DNA from: JBFHES01 sp041584015
Lineage (GTDB): Bacteria; Bacteroidota; Bacteroidia; Bacteroidales; M50B96
Assembly (NCBI GenBank): GCA_041584015.1
Contig: JBFHES010000014.1
Span: 1 to 34,071 of the forward strand
DNA: 34,071 nt
Direction of reading: 5' to 3'
Shown: positions 9,365 to 16,322 of the stretch, in pieces
Layout: each line of letters starts with the position of its first letter
Position numbering within the stretch: position 1 is the first letter of the stretch
Program-made: the position numbers and the translations under genes
The notes under the pieces: generated by a model
What the model was told of the DNA's origin: nothing
What the model saw: the letters and a program-made list of their open reading frames with translations, nothing else
Databases searched by the model: none

Positions 9365-10318
9365 TTAACTAAACAGTGATTTTACAAATTCCTTCTTTCT
9401 AAAAACCTGCAAATCTTCAATCTTCTCGCCAATTCCTATGTACTTAACAGGAATTTTAAACTGATCGGAAATACCAATAACAACACCACCTTTAGCAGTT
9501 CCATCAAGCTTGGTAAGTGCCAAAGCACTAACTTCTGTTGCTAAGGTAAACTGTTTGGCTTGTTCAAAAGCATTCTGACCTGTTGAGCCATCTAACACAA
9601 GTAAAATTTCATGCGGAGCATCAGGAATTACCTTTTGCATAACACGCTTAATTTTCGTCAGCTCATTCATCAGATTCACCTTATTATGTAATCGTCCTGC
9701 AGTATCAATAATCACAATATCATTATTGTTACTAACAGCTGATGATAAGGTATCGAACGCAACAGAAGCAGGATCTGATCCCATGTCTTGTTTAACAATA
9801 GGTACTCCTACTCTATTTGCCCATATATCAAGCTGATCAACGGCAGCTGCACGAAATGTATCTGCAGCACCAAGTACAACCCTTTTGCCTTGCTTTTTGA
9901 ACTGATATGCTAATTTTCCAATCGTTGTTGTTTTTCCAACACCATTTACACCAACCACCATAATTACATAGGGCTCACCTTTTTTGGTATCAATGTTAAA
10001 ATCTTCTGCATCGATGGTATTATTTTCCTCCAACAAATGCGCAATCTCTTCCTGCAAGATTCGGTTAAGTTCAGATGTACCCATAAACTTATCCTTCTCA
10101 ACACGGTCTTCAATACGCTTGATAATCTTAAGTGTGGTATCTACACCTACATCAGATGTAATCAATACCTCTTCAAGGTTATCGAGCACTTCATCATCAA
10201 CCTTTGATTTACCAACAATAACTCTGGAAAGCTTTTTAAAAACGCTCTCCTTTGTTTTTGAAAGGCCCTTATCAAGGTTCTCTTTCTTGTCTTTTGAAAA
10301 TAATCCGAATAAAGCCAC
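9365..10318 (-). CDS. ftsY: Signal recognition particle receptor FtsY
   Basis: 317 residues. FtsY is the SRP-receptor GTPase that brings ribosome-nascent-chain complexes to the SecYEG translocon. The NG domain is complete: an N-domain helical bundle at about 20-100, P-loop GVNGVGKT at 123-130, DTFRAAA at 153-159, DTAGR at 205-209 and TKLDGTAKGG at 269-278. The acidic A-domain of E. coli FtsY is absent; only about 20 charged residues precede the N domain, as in many Bacteroidota. It sits downstream of the rpmB-rpmG-DUF4295 genes, separated from them by a hairpin terminator, so it depends either on read-through or on a promoter in the ~90-base gap that I could not place. Confidence 0.96.
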   Translation of the reverse strand: MALFGLFSKDKKENLDKGLSKTKESVFKKLSRVIVGKSKVDDEVLDNLEEVLITSDVGVDTTLKIIKRIEDRVEKDKFMGTSELNRILQEEIAHLLEENNTIDAEDFNIDTKKGEPYVIMVVGVNGVGKTTTIGKLAYQFKKQGKRVVLGAADTFRAAAVDQLDIWANRVGVPIVKQDMGSDPASVAFDTLSSAVSNNNDIVIIDTAGRLHNKVNLMNELTKIKRVMQKVIPDAPHEILLVLDGSTGQNAFEQAKQFTLATEVSALALTKLDGTAKGGVVIGISDQFKIPVKYIGIGEKIEDLQVFRKKEFVKSLFS

Positions 10319-10348
10319 TTGCTGTATGGTTTAGGTAAATATCAAATG

Positions 10349-10382
10349 AAAAAAGCTTTCTTCTAATTTTTGAAGAAAGCTT
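10349..10382 (-). terminator. Hairpin terminator after the ribosomal-protein genes
   Basis: Arms AAGCTTTCTTC (10353-10363) and GAAGAAAGCTT (10372-10382) pair perfectly over 11 bp. On the minus strand the stem is followed by six T. It lies 26 bases past the DUF4295 stop and before ftsY, so it probably ends most rpmB-rpmG transcripts. Confidence 0.85.
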
Positions 10383-10407
10383 ATAAATATAATATTTATT
10401 TCAATAT

Positions 10408-10563
10408 TTACTTTTTAGTGAAAAAATCTTTCACGTGATCTGTGTGAACAATCTCTTCTTTAAACATGTAAGCGCCAGTTTTTGGTGACTTGTCCATTTT
10501 AATAACTTTCACGAACTGGTTTCCTTTACCGTCTTTTAGCGTAGCAACTACTTTCTTTGCCAT
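10408..10563 (-). CDS. DUF4295 small basic protein
   Basis: A 51-residue protein read from the sequence, beginning MAKKVVATLKDGKGNQFVKV and ending KDFFTKK. It matches the DUF4295 family, short basic proteins encoded right behind rpmG in Bacteroidota. The gene starts 10 bases after the rpmG stop, so the two are certainly co-transcribed. High lysine content (12 of 51), small size and constant position next to L28 and L33 suggest a ribosome-associated or RNA-binding protein; this is inference. A terminator hairpin follows within 26 bases. Confidence 0.9.
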   Translation of the reverse strand: MAKKVVATLKDGKGNQFVKVIKMDKSPKTGAYMFKEEIVHTDHVKDFFTKK

Positions 10564-10573
10564 ATCTTAAAAT

Positions 10574-10762
10574 TTATTTAATTTCCCTGTGAACAGTGAC
10601 TTTTTTCAAAATCGGGTTGTACTTTTTCAACTCCATTCTTTCCGGAGTATTCTTACGGTTCTTAGTACTTATATACCTTGATGTACCTGGCAAACCCGTT
10701 GCCTTATGTTCTGTACACTCTAAAATAACCTGAAGCCTATTGCCTTTTCCTTTCTTAGCCAT
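10574..10762 (-). CDS. rpmG: 50S ribosomal protein L33
   Basis: 62 residues with the L33 pattern: a basic start (MAKKGKGNRLQVILECTEHK), then SRYISTKNRKNTPERMELKK and a KYNP ending region. L33 is a small protein of the large subunit near the E site. It lacks the paired CxxC zinc knuckles of the C+ paralogue (only one cysteine, in ILECTE), so it is the zinc-independent type. It lies 14 bases downstream of rpmB and 10 bases upstream of the DUF4295 gene, in one operon. Confidence 0.95.
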   Translation of the reverse strand: MAKKGKGNRLQVILECTEHKATGLPGTSRYISTKNRKNTPERMELKKYNPILKKVTVHREIK

Positions 10763-10776
10763 TTTTTTCCCCTCCT

Positions 10777-11019
10777 TTAATAAGTTTTAATAAAACCGCT
10801 CTCAACCGCCTGATCTAAAGCTGTTCTTAATCCTTTCTTATCAATTAATCTCATACCGGATGCAGAAACTTTTAAGGAAACCCATCGTTTTTCATCCTCT
10901 AGAAAAAACTTCTTTTTAAAAAGGTTCGGATAAAACCTTCTTTTAGTTTTAGCATTCGAGTGAGAAACATTGTTTCCTACCATCATCTTCTTACCGGTTA
11001 TTTCACATACTCTTGACAT
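10777..11019 (-). CDS. rpmB: 50S ribosomal protein L28
   Basis: 80 residues from the chosen start (MSRVCEITGKKMMVGNNVSH). The frame is open 15 codons further, to an ATG at 11064, but L28 proteins begin at MSRVCEITGK and a promoter-like site ends only about ten bases before the upstream ATG, so the shorter form is preferred. The body shows the L28 features SHSNAKTKRRFYPNL and W-V-S-L-K-V-S-A-S-G-M-R-L-I-D-K-K-G. Only one N-terminal cysteine is present, so no zinc site is expected. First gene of the rpmB-rpmG-DUF4295 operon. Confidence 0.95.
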   Translation of the reverse strand: MSRVCEITGKKMMVGNNVSHSNAKTKRRFYPNLFKKKFFLEDEKRWVSLKVSASGMRLIDKKGLRTALDQAVESGFIKTY

Positions 11020-11074
11020 CGTCTGAATATTTACGTCTTCTATGTTGTACTTATTATCTATCAAAAATCAGGGT

Positions 11075-11106
11075 GCAAATTACGTGATTATAATTTAATT
11101 ATACAA
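11075..11106 (-). promoter_or_regulatory. Possible promoter of the rpmB operon
   Basis: On the minus strand TTG (11104-11106) and TAATTTGC (11075-11082) are 21 bases apart, close to the Bacteroidota -33/-7 pair (TTTG, TAnnTTTG), with one base missing from the -7 element. The spacer is itself a perfect 15-base palindrome, TATAATTTAATTATA (11089-11103). A start near 11068 would leave a leader of about 50 bases before the preferred rpmB start. Confidence 0.4.
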
Positions 11107-11184
11107 GCCTGTCGCTTAAAAATATATCATTAATTATTAATAATCAATTGTTAATATCTTTTTGAGACCTGAATAACGAACGCC

Positions 11185-12102
11185 CTATTCATCTTTTATC
11201 GACTTAAAACCATTTCCAATTATTTCACTAGCATCAATTACAGTCATAAATGCCTGGCTGTCAACGTCTCTTATAAATGCCTTTAGAATCTCCAACTCAC
11301 GGCGACTTACAACCGTGTAAAGCATCTTTCGCTCTGTCTCCTGGAACATTCCTTGACCTGACATTACTGTTCCGCCTCGTTTGAGGTCATTTATTATTTT
11401 GTCTTTAATTTCTTGATGCTTGTCCGAAATAATAATCAAGGCTTTATCGTAGCTTACACCTTGCATGGTTAAATCGATCACCTTTCCTGTAATATAGATT
11501 ACAATCCAGCTATATAAAGGTATTTTCCAATCCTGAAAAACCACTAGTCCTAATAAAACAATTGCTGAATCAACATAAATTAGTAATTGTCCTAAAGGGA
11601 TGCCTGTGTATTTTGCTATAATCATTGCAACAATATCGGAACCTCCTGATGTTGCTTTTGATTTAAATATTAAACCCAGACCAAAACCAATTACAACTCC
11701 ACCAAAAATACAGCTTAATAAAATTTGATCCTTCAGTCCTAATGGATCGTCCTCTCCTACTAAATAGGTAAGTCCGTCCATAAACACCGATGTTAGTACA
11801 AAACCAACAACAGTTTTAACGCCAAAGCGTGGTCCTAATACTTTTACACCAATGATGGTTAACGGAACATTTAAAAGGAAACCAAACAAACCAATAGGAA
11901 CACCTTCCGGCCAGAATGAAAACATATCTACGGTTAGGTAATGAACAACTATTCCTATACCATATACACCACCGGGCACTATGTTGTAAGGATTGATGAA
12001 AAACACAAAGCCTGCTGCCAGGATAAATGAGCCCAGAACAATAAGGCTATAGACCTTAAACCAGTCCTTACTTAAAAACTTTTCTTTCGTTACAAATGAC
12101 AT
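11185..12102 (-). CDS. YitT/DUF2179 family membrane protein
   Basis: 305 residues. The first ~210 residues hold about five or six hydrophobic segments, including conserved glycine-rich stretches (GFVFFINPYNIVPGGVYGIG and ATSGGSDIVAMIIAKYTGIP) typical of the YitT family. The C-terminal ~80 residues are a soluble DUF2179 domain, with the motif RGGTVMSGQGMF followed by a beta strand carrying the VVSRRE region. The family is widespread and thought to be integral inner-membrane proteins; transport substrate unknown. It is a single gene with a good promoter at 12128-12158 and no obvious partner. Confidence 0.9.
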   Translation of the reverse strand: MSFVTKEKFLSKDWFKVYSLIVLGSFILAAGFVFFINPYNIVPGGVYGIGIVVHYLTVDMFSFWPEGVPIGLFGFLLNVPLTIIGVKVLGPRFGVKTVVGFVLTSVFMDGLTYLVGEDDPLGLKDQILLSCIFGGVVIGFGLGLIFKSKATSGGSDIVAMIIAKYTGIPLGQLLIYVDSAIVLLGLVVFQDWKIPLYSWIVIYITGKVIDLTMQGVSYDKALIIISDKHQEIKDKIINDLKRGGTVMSGQGMFQETERKMLYTVVSRRELEILKAFIRDVDSQAFMTVIDASEIIGNGFKSIKDE

Positions 12103-12127
12103 AACTATAAATATTTAAAATGGCGTG

Positions 12128-12158
12128 CAAAGGTAGATTTCCAATCAAAAGGAACAAT
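12128..12158 (-). promoter_or_regulatory. Promoter of the YitT-family gene
   Basis: On the minus strand ATTG (12155-12158) and TACCTTTG (12128-12135) are separated by 19 bases. The -7 element matches the Bacteroidota consensus TAnnTTTG in full and the -33 element in three of four bases. The start codon lies 25 bases further on. Confidence 0.65.
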
Positions 12159-12228
12159 GATTTTGCATTTAATTTTTTAATGATTTTTATCAATAAAAGT
12201 TAGGCTAAATTTTCGCCACAAAAATGTA

Positions 12229-12924
12229 TTAAAGAATGTCTTTTAATTGAATGAGGCTGTTAATTTCATAAGTTGCTTTATGGTCATATTCCTTTTCAAT
12301 AAAATTAAAATGAACCTGATCAATTCCAGCTTGATCTGCACCTTTAACATCAACCTCCATATCATCACCAATCATTATACTTTCCTCCTTGCTTGCATTT
12401 GCAACATTCAGGGCATAGTTAAAGATTTCTGGCTTTGGCTTTTGCACACCTGCTTTTTCCGAAGTAATAATACTGGTAAAATATTGCTCAAGATTACAAT
12501 TCTTAAGTTTAGAGAATTGCACCTCTTCAAAACCATTGGTAATGATGTGTAGCGGGTATTTCTTTTTTAAATAAGCAAGTATCTCATGTGTATGAGGAAA
12601 TAGCAAGGTTTTAGTCTTACTTATTTCAAGATAATCTGCACCCATTGCACGAGCCAGATCTTCATCGTTTACATTAAAATCCGATAAAACCATATGAAAC
12701 CGATACCAACTCAGCTTCTCCTTTGTAATTTGCTTTTCTCTGTACAATCGCCACAACACGTCATTATGATTTCGATAGAGCGCATAAAATTGATCAAATG
12801 AACCTATGAGTGATTTAAGATCATATTTCTTATACAAATCTTTAAATGTCTCCTTTGCATTTGCCTCGAAATCCCATAATGTACGATCTAAATCGAAGAA
12901 AATATGTTTGTAGTTTGTATCCAC
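12229..12924 (-). CDS. yjjG: YjjG-type HAD pyrimidine nucleotidase
   Basis: 231 residues. HAD-superfamily phosphatase of the YjjG subgroup, which in E. coli hydrolyses non-canonical pyrimidine nucleotides and dUMP/dTMP and so protects DNA from wrong precursors. All four HAD motifs are visible: DLDRT at 11-15 (nucleophile Asp11, acid Asp13), Thr129 in HIITNG, Lys162 in GVQKPKPEIF, and GDDMEVD at 186-192. The helical cap lies between motifs I and II (about 20-110), with the DFEANA start that marks YjjG. The gene follows pyrD by only 35 bases on the same strand, so the two are probably one operon that couples pyrimidine synthesis with nucleotide clean-up (inference). Confidence 0.85.
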   Translation of the reverse strand: MDTNYKHIFFDLDRTLWDFEANAKETFKDLYKKYDLKSLIGSFDQFYALYRNHNDVLWRLYREKQITKEKLSWYRFHMVLSDFNVNDEDLARAMGADYLEISKTKTLLFPHTHEILAYLKKKYPLHIITNGFEEVQFSKLKNCNLEQYFTSIITSEKAGVQKPKPEIFNYALNVANASKEESIMIGDDMEVDVKGADQAGIDQVHFNFIEKEYDHKATYEINSLIQLKDIL

Positions 12925-12959
12925 TGTTTTCAGGGTTAATTTGTAATAAGGGAAAGCAA

Positions 12960-14000
12960 TTAAGACTTGTATTGTTCATCAAGTAACTTATTTATCTGCT
13001 TGATTAAACCTGGACCTTCATAGATAAATCCGGTGTACAATTGAACCAAACTTGCTCCTGCATTTAACTTGTCCAACGCATCTTGAGCTGTCATAATTCC
13101 TCCAGCACCAATAACAGGAATGCTACCATTTGATTTATCAACTAAATACTTAATAACCTCAGTAGAGCGGCTTGTCAATGGTGTACCACTTAGACCACCT
13201 GCTCCTAATGATTTTACATGTTCGTCTGAATATGATAAGCCACTTCGTTCTATGGTTGTATTGGTAGCCACAATTCCGTCAATCTTTGTTGCTCCTACAA
13301 TATCTATAATATCATCTAGATGGGCATTTGTAATATCCGGTGCAATTTTCAAGAAAATAGGTTTTGTGCTATTCAACTTATTATTCTCCAGCTTAAGGGC
13401 GGCCAGTAACTGAGTTAAAGGCTCCTTATCCTGCAACTCTCTTAAGTTTGGAGTATTAGGCGAACTAACATTAACAACAAAATAGTCGACATAATGATGC
13501 AGTTTGCGAAAGGAGAATATATAGTCAGAGATGGCTTCAGTATTCGGAGTAACTTTATTCTTACCTATATTACCACCCACAATTACCGATCGCTTAGCTT
13601 TCTTAAGCTTTTTAACCATATGATGAACACCTTGATTATTAAAGCCCATCCGATTAATTAATGCACGATCCTTCTTCAATCTAAAAACGCGTGGTTTTGG
13701 ATTACCTGGTTGTGCTTTAGGAGTAACAGTTCCGACTTCAACAAAGCCAAAGCCAAGTTTACCGAACATTTCAAAGGCATCGGCATTTTTATCTAATCCG
13801 GCAGCTAAGCCCACTCTGTTGGGAAACTTAATTCCGCAAACCTCAACTTCTGTTGATTTACTATTAGAGCAGTATATCCTACCTACAAGCCACTTTAGTC
13901 CAGGCACGACAGAAGCTATTTTAAACGCGATAAAGATTAGATTATGGATTGCCTCTGGAGAGAATAAAAAGAGTATTGGCCGAATAATATTCTTATACAT
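12960..14000 (-). CDS. pyrD: Quinone-dependent dihydroorotate dehydrogenase
   Basis: 346 residues. Class 2 DHODH: oxidises dihydroorotate to orotate with FMN and passes the electrons to membrane quinones. The N-terminal ~40 residues (MYKNIIRPILFLFSPEAIHN) form the amphipathic membrane helix pair of class 2. NRVGLAAGLDKN at 61-72 and the segment GFVEVGTVTPKAQPGNPKPR are FMN/active-site regions. VNVSSPNTPNLRELQ carries the catalytic serine (Ser180), which distinguishes it from class 1 cysteine enzymes. GVVAT-like IVATNT and GAGGI near the C-terminus bind the FMN phosphate. A perfect -7 element lies 13 bases before the start, implying a very short leader. yjjG follows at 35 bases. Confidence 0.96.
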   Translation of the reverse strand: MYKNIIRPILFLFSPEAIHNLIFIAFKIASVVPGLKWLVGRIYCSNSKSTEVEVCGIKFPNRVGLAAGLDKNADAFEMFGKLGFGFVEVGTVTPKAQPGNPKPRVFRLKKDRALINRMGFNNQGVHHMVKKLKKAKRSVIVGGNIGKNKVTPNTEAISDYIFSFRKLHHYVDYFVVNVSSPNTPNLRELQDKEPLTQLLAALKLENNKLNSTKPIFLKIAPDITNAHLDDIIDIVGATKIDGIVATNTTIERSGLSYSDEHVKSLGAGGLSGTPLTSRSTEVIKYLVDKSNGSIPVIGAGGIMTAQDALDKLNAGASLVQLYTGFIYEGPGLIKQINKLLDEQYKS

Positions 14001-14013
14001 ATGGAATTTTCGG

Positions 14014-14021
14014 CAAAGATA
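14014..14021 (-). promoter_or_regulatory. -7 element before pyrD
   Basis: On the minus strand TATCTTTG matches TAnnTTTG exactly and ends 13 bases before the pyrD start codon. No clear -33 TTTG is present at 19-21 bases upstream. A leader of fewer than ten bases would follow. Confidence 0.45.
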
Positions 14022-14115
14022 AATTTTTTGATAAAGACGCCGCTTACTTCTCCTATTTTGTTAGGCTGGTTATACAACATACTTTTACAGTAAGTAGCTT
14101 ATTAAATGTACTTTA

Positions 14116-14526
14116 CTAAGGATTTAGCTCCTGGTAAGTGTTATCAGAATAGAATACAACGATTTTTACGGCATATTTCCCATGAATAGGCTCAGGATTT
14201 TCTTTTACAACTTCTTTTTTTGTTGTTTGGTCATCTTCCTTATCCTGTTCAGCAATTTTGGGTGATTCTATAATTGGTTCAACGGGCAATTCAGTTTGGG
14301 CTTTCAGATCCTCATTACGTTTCATATCGCCAGCCCCTAATATAAGCCAATCAAGGTCTATCTCAGGAAAACGCTCAACAATTTTAAGTATCGTTTCAAT
14401 ACTTAGATAATTACGCCTTCCACTTAATATATGCGATATTCCTGAAGGATTTACTCCAATAATCTTGGCAAACTCCGCTGCATTTAGTTGGTAACGTCCT
14501 AAAATCTCCTGAATCTGGTCTTTCAT
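14116..14526 (-). CDS. XRE-family HTH transcriptional regulator
   Basis: 136 residues from the chosen start MKDQIQEILGRYQLNAAEFA. The frame is open 33 codons further upstream, but that part has no match to the family and would run through the palindromes, so the shorter start is preferred. Residues 1-60 form a five-helix XRE/Cro-type DNA-binding domain: AAEFAKIIGVNPSGISHILS is the helix-turn-helix, followed by GRRNYLSIETILKIVERFPE. IDLDWLILGAGDM is a segment common in Bacteroidota regulators of this type. A Pro/Glu/Lys-rich linker (about 70-115) leads to a short conserved tail, KIVVFYSDNTYQELNP, also seen in that group. Palindromes lie 7-20 bases before its start codon and continue for 850 bases, suggesting self-regulation. 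Its target genes are unknown. Confidence 0.85.
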   Translation of the reverse strand: MKDQIQEILGRYQLNAAEFAKIIGVNPSGISHILSGRRNYLSIETILKIVERFPEIDLDWLILGAGDMKRNEDLKAQTELPVEPIIESPKIAEQDKEDDQTTKKEVVKENPEPIHGKYAVKIVVFYSDNTYQELNP

Positions 14527-14532
14527 TTTTTT

Positions 14533-14570
14533 GTTACAAATGTAACTAAAAAAATATTTACACATGTACT
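14533..14570 (-). promoter_or_regulatory. Putative operators and promoter of the XRE gene
   Basis: GTTACAAATGTAAC at 14533-14546 is a palindrome with perfect 6-base arms and ends 7 bases before the start codon. Read on the minus strand it contains TACATTTG, a full match to the -7 consensus TAnnTTTG. The next site, TTTACACATGTACT at 14557-14570, is centred 24 bases upstream, where the -33 element should be. Binding at both would block RNA polymerase. The regulator that binds is assumed, not shown, to be the adjacent XRE protein. Confidence 0.55.
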
Positions 14571-14733
14571 CTTGTAACCAGCATTTCGAATATACTAATG
14601 TAACCAACATTACACTTGTACACATTTGATTCGAAGATTACACCCAAAGAATTGCGCCATTTCTCCAATAGCAACCTCATCATGATTAGGTGAGATCTGT
14701 GATATTACTATTTCCTTAACTTACATATGTCAT
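14557..14733. repeat. Proximal cluster of TTAC-N4-GTAA palindromes
   Basis: Sites after the start-proximal one: TTTACACATGTACT (14557-14570), ATTACACTTGTACA (14609-14622) and the weaker CTTACATATGTCAT (14720-14733). Half sites TGTAAC occur at 14573-14578 and 14599-14604. The common core is TACA-NN-TGTA. All are imperfect or perfect dyads of equal length, 14 bases, with the same 2-base centre, which is what an operator for a dimeric HTH protein looks like. Confidence 0.6.
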
Positions 14734-15095
14734 ACTTACGCTGCGAAGAAATCCGACAAATACCAAAAGCAGAATTAATCGCACAGACAAGTAACTGATC
14801 TTTATACTATTAATAGTATGATTATTTGTGTAAGTATCTGGCTAATTATTCTAGTAATGTCCTCCTTTTACTACCCCACCTAAAATAGGCAACTGTAATA
14901 GTCTTATATAACTACCTATTAGGCTCCTAGGAGGTTTTATGACAAACATAGGATATTCTTCCCGCTTTATTCTATTCTGTCTCTATTCTCAATACTAATA
15001 TGGTCTGAAAAGCCCATAAACACTATAGTTACAATCTATCCTGTATAATCACTTTATATAAATACATTATACTACTGATTATAATAACTTTAACA

Positions 15096-15380
15096 CAAAC
15101 AAATGTAACAATAATTGGTATTGGCTTATGATTATTGACATCAGCTTAACAACACACTTTATATGATACAATATAAACTACTGGTATTATGTATTTTACA
15201 TGGGAATAGTTGATGAATATTTAAACAGTATTTAGAATTACATATGTACTGTAACAGATTTTGGAATTGCAGTTCCAAGTTTGTTTTATGTATTCCGTGC
15301 AGTTACATCTGTAGTGTGCCTACGTAGCAGAATATTTACATTAGTAAACCGTTACGATTTATATGCATTACTATAGTAAC
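15096..15380. repeat. Distal cluster of TTAC-N4-GTAA palindromes
   Basis: Sites: CAAACAAATGTAAC (15096-15109, one good arm), ATTACATATGTACT (15237-15250), GTTACATCTGTAGT (15302-15315), TTTACATTAGTAAA (15335-15348) and ATTACTATAGTAAC (15367-15380). The last three centres are about 33 bases apart, close to three helical turns. The last two keep TTAC and GTAA but vary the four central bases. The cluster lies 550-850 bases upstream of the XRE start. Confidence 0.55.
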
Positions 15381-15670
15381 GCATGTAATTTCGATAACCC
15401 TCTTTTTATTTTTTGTTGTCACGCACGAAATATTTAGTGCCCATTAGAATTAAACTCTCCTTAGAAATCAATTTTATTGTACAACCTCCTACAATTGGTT
15501 TTAAAACAAATTCTAAGGGCTTTAAAATGTGGTGATAATTGGGTTTAGGTATCTGTAAAGCGTTCAAATTGAATAACTATCCAGGCCTGTACTTCCTTTT
15601 CTGATACGTAGAAATAATTGAGTTAATAGCCAAAGCAGCCATTAATCATTATAATTAGTGAAATGAGTAA

Positions 15671-15705
15671 AAACAAAAAAGGCATATCCCATTTTGGAAT
15701 ATGCC
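15671..15705 (-). terminator. Terminator after iorB
   Basis: GGCATATCC (15681-15689) pairs with GGAATATGCC (15696-15705) with one bulged A. On the minus strand it is followed by TTTTTTG and more T. It is placed 25 bases past the iorB stop codon. Confidence 0.88.
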
Positions 15706-15729
15706 TTTTGTTGTAATAATTGATTTTTT

Positions 15730-16305
15730 CTATTTTCTAGAGAATTCAAGTCCTTTATGAAGTGCCTCAACGTTTTGTGCAATCACGGTCTCTCCTTTTC
15801 TTCCGAACATAGCTTTAATAGCTTTTTCAATAACCTCAGGGTTAAGTCCCAGGTGATCCGAAGCAGCACCAAGCAGCACAACATTTACTGATCGGCGTGC
15901 ATTAATATCCTTGGCAATTTGATCGGCATCGATTAGAATATGATTTGGTACTTTCTTAATCTCTTCATACACCTTTTCAATATCTGGGTAATTGGCAATA
16001 TTCTTAAACGGCTTTGAATTTGTAATCAACCATCCGTTCATTGATAAGCGAGGAAGATGTCTTAGAGCTTCCATTGGTTCCATTGAAATGATTATATCAG
16101 CCATTCCATCAGGAATAAGATCAGAAGCTATTTCCTGATCGGATAAACGTAAATTTGAAAGTACATCGCCACCTCGTTGGCTCATTCCGTGTACCTCTGA
16201 TTGTTTAAGATGAAGTCCCATCTCTAATGCAGCCGTACCAATTAATGCAGCAATTGACACAATTCCCTGGCCACCTACACCTGCAACTATAATATCACTT
16301 TTCAT
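15730..16305 (-). CDS. iorB: Indolepyruvate oxidoreductase subunit beta
   Basis: 191 residues, the usual size. This is the gamma-domain subunit of the 2-oxoacid:ferredoxin oxidoreductase family; with IorA it oxidatively decarboxylates aryl pyruvates (indolepyruvate, phenylpyruvate, 4-hydroxyphenylpyruvate) to aryl-acetyl-CoA. The start MKSDIIVAGVGGQGIVSIAA has the Gly-rich GVGGQG loop at 8-14, and HGMSQRGGDVLSNLR is the family's CoA-proximal loop. It begins 17 bases after the iorA stop, so both come from one transcript, ended by the hairpin at 15671-15705. Confidence 0.93.
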   Translation of the reverse strand: MKSDIIVAGVGGQGIVSIAALIGTAALEMGLHLKQSEVHGMSQRGGDVLSNLRLSDQEIASDLIPDGMADIIISMEPMEALRHLPRLSMNGWLITNSKPFKNIANYPDIEKVYEEIKKVPNHILIDADQIAKDINARRSVNVVLLGAASDHLGLNPEVIEKAIKAMFGRKGETVIAQNVEALHKGLEFSRK

Positions 16306-16322
16306 ACTTTTTTCTTTTCAGA

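Larger units (their letters stand above)
14527..15670. other. 1.1-kb non-coding region with palindrome array
   Basis: No convincing gene is present. The region is AT-rich and lies upstream of the XRE gene and downstream of iorB. It contains two clusters of TTAC-N4-GTAA palindromes (separate entries), a perfect 16-base palindrome ATACTATTAATAGTAT at 14804-14819, the 10-base palindrome CTCCTAGGAG at 14924-14933, and an interrupted hairpin TTGGAA/TTCCAA at 15261-15278. A 19-codon plus-strand frame (14939-14998) follows an AGGAGG sequence. A 56-codon minus-strand frame (15406-15576) is open but has no start except an ATG 12 codons from its end. It may be regulatory DNA, host a small RNA, or be the relic of deleted genes. 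Confidence 0.5.

Noticed and set aside
11020..11064. Longer L28 start with 15 extra residues
   Set aside because: The extra residues are not part of L28, and the likely promoter lies too close to the upstream ATG.
14087..14099. TTACAGTAA near the end of the XRE gene as another operator
   Set aside because: The half sites are separated by one base instead of four, so it does not fit the spacing of the array.
14527..14625. Longer start of the XRE gene with 33 extra residues
   Set aside because: The extension is cysteine- and aromatic-rich, unlike the family, and translates the palindromic operator DNA.
15406..15576. Minus-strand frame open for 56 codons ending MGTKYFVRDNKK
   Set aside because: It reads somewhat like protein, but the only ATG is 12 codons from the stop and no homologous motif is recognised; it could be a remnant but the support is too weak to annotate.
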